Position numbers and translations under genes: made by a program. The notes under the pieces were generated by a model. The model was not told where the DNA came from. It did no database searches and worked only from the letters and a program-made list of their open reading frames with translations. From Sphingomonas melonis (GTDB taxonomy: Bacteria; Pseudomonadota; Alphaproteobacteria; Sphingomonadales; Sphingomonadaceae), in NCBI RefSeq assembly GCF_013409985.1, contig NZ_JACCBY010000002.1, positions 806,001-870,000 on the forward strand: a stretch of DNA of 64,000 nucleotides, given 5' to 3'. Within the stretch, counting starts at the first letter, position 1. Every line of letters starts with the position of its first letter. Shown one piece after another: positions 61,711-64,000 of the stretch.

Positions 61711-61722
61711 GGAGTGGACTCG

Positions 61723-62136
61723 TTATGCATTGATCCAGATGCGGACGGACGCGAGCTTGATGGCCGCGAGGAAGTTGTCCGGCCTTCGGTCGTAGCGGGT
61801 TGCAAGGCCACGCATCTGTTTGAGGCGGTTGAAGAAGCGCTCGACGCGGTTGCGTTGACGATAGAGCCGACGGCTGAAGGCGAAGGTGGCCTTGCGCGTC
61901 GAGCGCGGCGGGATGTTGGCCCGGGCACCTCGCGTGGCCACGAAGGCTCGGATGCCGTCGGTGTCGTAGGCCTTGTCGGCGATGACCGTCGCACCGGGCG
62001 TGACGGTCTCGAGCAGCTTGGCCGCCATGGGGGCGTCGCCGGCTTGCCCGGCGGTGAGTTCAAGGCGCACGGGCCGCCCTCCGGCATCGACCAGGGCGTG
62101 GATCTTGGTCGTCAGGCCGCCTCTCGAACGTCCCAT
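61723..62136 (-). CDS. IS5-family transposase, C-terminal part (orfB)
   Basis: 137 residues from the first ATG hold the second and third catalytic residues of the DDE domain: Asp in TVIADKAYDTDG and Glu in RQRNRVERFFNRLKQMRGLA. The frame extends upstream through GSADPC to meet orfA, so it is most likely made only as a fusion by frameshifting. The starting MGRSRGGLTTKIHAL is a standard internal IS5 motif, not a true N-terminus. Confidence 0.88.
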   Translation of the reverse strand: MGRSRGGLTTKIHALVDAGGRPVRLELTAGQAGDAPMAAKLLETVTPGATVIADKAYDTDGIRAFVATRGARANIPPRSTRKATFAFSRRLYRQRNRVERFFNRLKQMRGLATRYDRRPDNFLAAIKLASVRIWINA

Positions 62137-62477
62137 GCAAGGATCGGCAGATCCCCCTTTTTGCCCGCAGCCCCATGCTGATGGACGCGGACGCAGGAAC
62201 TGTCGATCATCACGATGTCGCCGTCATAGGCGCGGCTCACGGCCTCCAGCAACCGATCCCAGACACCGGCGGCGCGCCAGCGCGTGAAGCGATTGTAGAG
62301 CGTGGTGCGCGGGCCGTAGCGCTCAGGGATATCCCGCCAGGACGAGCCGGTCCGGAACCGCCAGAGGATGCCGTTGATCACCCGGCGGTCGTCCACGCGC
62401 GGCACGCCGCGGCTGTTGCGCGGCAACAGCGGCTCGATCACCGACCATTCGTGATCCGTCAGTTCATGGCGACGCAT
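62112..62477 (-). CDS. IS5-family transposase, N-terminal part (orfA)
   Basis: The 121-residue product has the helical DNA-binding start (RHELTDHEWSVIEPLLP), RTGSSWRDIPERYGP, and the first catalytic Asp in GDIVMIDSSCVRVHQHG. It overlaps orfB by 25 bp in the -1 frame. A slippery run (C AAA AAG G on the minus strand, plus-strand 62153-62163) allows a -1 shift that joins it to orfB. Confidence 0.88.
   Translation of the reverse strand: MRRHELTDHEWSVIEPLLPRNSRGVPRVDDRRVINGILWRFRTGSSWRDIPERYGPRTTLYNRFTRWRAAGVWDRLLEAVSRAYDGDIVMIDSSCVRVHQHGAAGKKGDLPILAWDVREAA
62153..62163 (-). other. Programmed -1 frameshift site in the IS transposase
   Basis: The minus strand reads GGC AAA AAG GGG in orfA. Slipping back one base on AAA AAG continues in orfB as AAA GGG GGA TCT, giving KGGSADPCMGRSRGG, the normal IS5 sequence across the junction. 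Confidence 0.7.
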
Positions 62478-62651
62478 ACCAACCTCCCTCGAAGGAGATT
62501 GAATCAGATAAGCCCCAAGCCGTGAACCCCGTTATGGGGACACCGCCTAGGCGGATCGACGTTCACGCTTCGCCGCGCCACCTCCCCCTGGCGGGCAGGG
62601 CGGTTGTATGTGGCTGGCATGGTGAGGTTCGATCGGTTTCCTCCTCATAGC

Positions 62652-62761
62652 CGTCACCCCGGACATGTTCTGGGGTCCACCCAGCCGCACGAGAATGGTG
62701 TCGGATCAGGCCGCTCTCCCCGCCGCGGAGTGGACCCCGGAACGAGTCCGGGGTGACGGGG
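62652..62761. repeat. REP-like intergenic palindrome, copy 5
   Basis: The arms at 62652-62680 and 62730-62761 are of the same family. It lies in the 375-bp region between the IS and the metallophosphoesterase gene. The remainder (62551-62651, 62762-62925) has no recognisable gene, only a CACCTCCCCCTGGCGGGCAG segment also seen near 22110. Confidence 0.85.
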
Positions 62762-62925
62762 TGGGGTTGGAAGGCGACTGGCTCGAACACACCTTAATAT
62801 GCGACAGCCCCTTTCCACGGGAAGGAGTTGGGCGGACTGTCGATCCGGTTTAGGCTGTCATTCCCGCCGGGACGACCGCATCCGCGCCGGCTGTCTTTCG
62901 CCTCGACCGGCCGCGCGGCGCGCGC

Positions 62926-63702
62926 TCATGCCGCCGCGAGCGGGGCCGCGGTTCCGGCGGTGGCGGTGTCGCCCGTCATCGTCCGCGCGATCGCTTCGAA
63001 GCCGCCATTGCGGATGCGAATCTCGTTGAAGGCGGGCGGTGAGTTGCGGACGCGCTTCGACAGCGTGCCCGCGCCGATCATGCGGATCGTCCGGCCGGCG
63101 CGCTCAACCGGCACGTCGAAGGGGTCGTGGACGTGGCCCGACATCACCGCATGTGCCCCCGCCTCGGCGAGCGCGGTCAGCGCGCTGTCGCCATGCCGGG
63201 TGCTTGCCGTGCCCTTGGTCCCGCCTTCGATCAGCGGATGGTGCGCGGCGACGAAGATCAACCGGTCCTTCGGCGCCTCGGCGATCATCGCCAGTGCGCG
63301 GCGCAGCGACCCGGCGCTCACCCGTCCCTTCGACCAGTTCCAGCGCCATTGCGCGCGCGCCGTCGTCTTGAGCGGCACGATCGTAACGCCGGGCAGATCG
63401 AGTTCGCGCTCGATCATCTTCTCGACCGCGGCATAGCGCTGATAGGGCGAGAAGAGCCGGCGGAACGGGTCCCAATAATAGGGGATGTCGTGGTTGCCGA
63501 CCTCCAGCGTCACCGGCACGCCCAGGCTGCGCAGCCAGTCGCCGCCGCGCTGGAATTCGCCGCGGGTCGCGCGCATGGTGAGATCACCGGTCATGATCAC
63601 CGCATCGGGTTTCTCCGCAGCGACGCGCTCGCTGAACCAGGCGATGGCGTTGGGGTCCTCTGCCCCGAAGTGGACGTCGCTGACGTGAAACAGTCTGATC
63701 AT
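62926..63702 (-). CDS. Calcineurin-like metallophosphoesterase (CpdA-like)
   Basis: The 258-residue protein has the full metal-binding set: DxH in FHVSDVHFG, GDxT in VIMTGDLTMRA, GNHD in EVGNHDIPYYW, AAHHPL, and GHxH in VMSGHVHDPF. The order matches the CpdA/Icc class III cyclic nucleotide phosphodiesterases, but many relatives act on other phosphodiesters, so the substrate is open. It is divergent from the phytochrome gene. Confidence 0.9.
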   Translation of the reverse strand: MIRLFHVSDVHFGAEDPNAIAWFSERVAAEKPDAVIMTGDLTMRATRGEFQRGGDWLRSLGVPVTLEVGNHDIPYYWDPFRRLFSPYQRYAAVEKMIERELDLPGVTIVPLKTTARAQWRWNWSKGRVSAGSLRRALAMIAEAPKDRLIFVAAHHPLIEGGTKGTASTRHGDSALTALAEAGAHAVMSGHVHDPFDVPVERAGRTIRMIGAGTLSKRVRNSPPAFNEIRIRNGGFEAIARTMTGDTATAGTAAPLAAA

Positions 63703-63865
63703 GGTGCCCGAACGCTGCTATCGCCCGAAAGCTGCTACCGGAGTCGTATCGTTTTGGGCAAGCGCGACGCGCGCGCGGCTATCATATTGATTTGTATCAA
63801 CACAGGTTAATTTGTAATACGGCATGCGTCGGGTCATGTTGAGCTGACTAGTTGCAACGGTGACA

Positions 63866-64000
63866 ATGGCGATCCCCCTCGAAACCGACCCGACCTTAGA
63901 CCTCACGGCATGTGATCGCGAGCCGATCCACATTCCCGGTGCCATCCAGCCACACGGCCTGTTGCTCGTCGCCGAAATCGGTGGCGAGCATAACGTGCTG
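63866..64000 (+). CDS. Bacteriophytochrome, 5' part, cut by window edge
   Basis: 45 residues are visible, from ATG 63866. The stretch TACDREPIHIPGAIQPHGLL is the N-terminal signature of bacteriophytochromes, where the Cys (residue 16) binds biliverdin and the following PAS segment forms the figure-of-eight knot. The downstream GAF, PHY and kinase or output domains lie outside the window, so its output is unknown. It would be a red/far-red light sensor. Confidence 0.88.
   Translation, partial: MAIPLETDPTLDLTACDREPIHIPGAIQPHGLLLVAEIGGEHNVL

Larger units (their letters stand above)
61711..62546 (-). mobile_element. IS5-family insertion sequence (IS427-like), two overlapping ORFs
   Basis: This 836-bp element is bounded by CTAG on both sides (61707-61710 and 62547-62550), matching a 4-bp YTAR target duplication. 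The ends (GGAGTGGACTCG and the complement of CGTTATGGGGACACCGC) are only weakly inverted, about 8 of 15 matching. It carries two overlapping transposase frames on the minus strand. No passenger genes. Confidence 0.82.

Overview
The window looks like chromosomal DNA of an alphaproteobacterium of the Sphingomonadaceae, most probably Sphingomonas. The evidence is the very high GC content, a TonB-dependent receptor, a one-cysteine DksA, RcdA (a regulator of CtrA turnover), the recG-sdhE-mfd order, and about 105-110 bp intergenic palindromes built on CGTCACCCCGGAC arms. Taxonomy is inferred from gene content and style, not from a marker-gene search. Most of the sequence is ordinary housekeeping DNA. 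The mobile and repeat content is one IS5-type insertion sequence, five full copies and one half copy of the palindromic repeat, and two other compound palindromes.

Layout. 1-5.5 kb: a cut-off LysR regulator divergent from malate synthase G, then a pirin/FMN-reductase pair facing a second LysR gene across a perfect 12-bp inverted repeat. 5.8-9.8 kb: a nucleotide-sugar epimerase, then a desaturase translationally coupled to a PhnD-like binding protein, a hydrolase-fold protein that has lost its nucleophile, and a lipoprotein. 9.8-17.7 kb: M1 aminopeptidase, nitronate monooxygenase, rcdA, two divergent DUF465 genes, a PilZ protein, dksA, a Ser/Asn-Gln-rich surface protein and a host-attachment-family protein. 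17.7-32.7 kb: serS with an inactive-type LytM lipoprotein, tyrS, PilZ, recG-sdhE-mfd, an EAL protein, moaA-nadK and tRNA-Asn. 32.8-42 kb: TonB receptor, GGDEF-EAL protein, dinB and a DPP-IV-like peptidase. 42-60.4 kb: the ribosomal protein/RNA polymerase genes. 60.4-64 kb: an outer-membrane barrel, a small orphan, the IS, a metallophosphoesterase and the start of a bacteriophytochrome gene.

The most notable organisation is the rplKA / rplJL / rpoBC block. It is normally close to contiguous, but here it is split into three transcription units. A 4.7-kb segment (SDR, PilZ, PhoX) separates rplKA from rplJL, and a 2.8-kb segment with two opposite-strand genes separates rplJL from rpoBC. rpoBC has its own near-consensus promoter, a structured leader with a terminator-like hairpin, and a palindromic repeat between rpoB and rpoC. 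The phoX gene has a recognisable Pho box.

Cyclic-di-GMP functions recur: three PilZ proteins, one EAL protein and one GGDEF-EAL protein. I did not find a convincing wholly new multi-gene system. The nearest candidates for new biology are the desaturase/PhnD-like/pseudo-hydrolase cluster, the rpoBC leader, and the PhoX with an inserted PKD-like domain.
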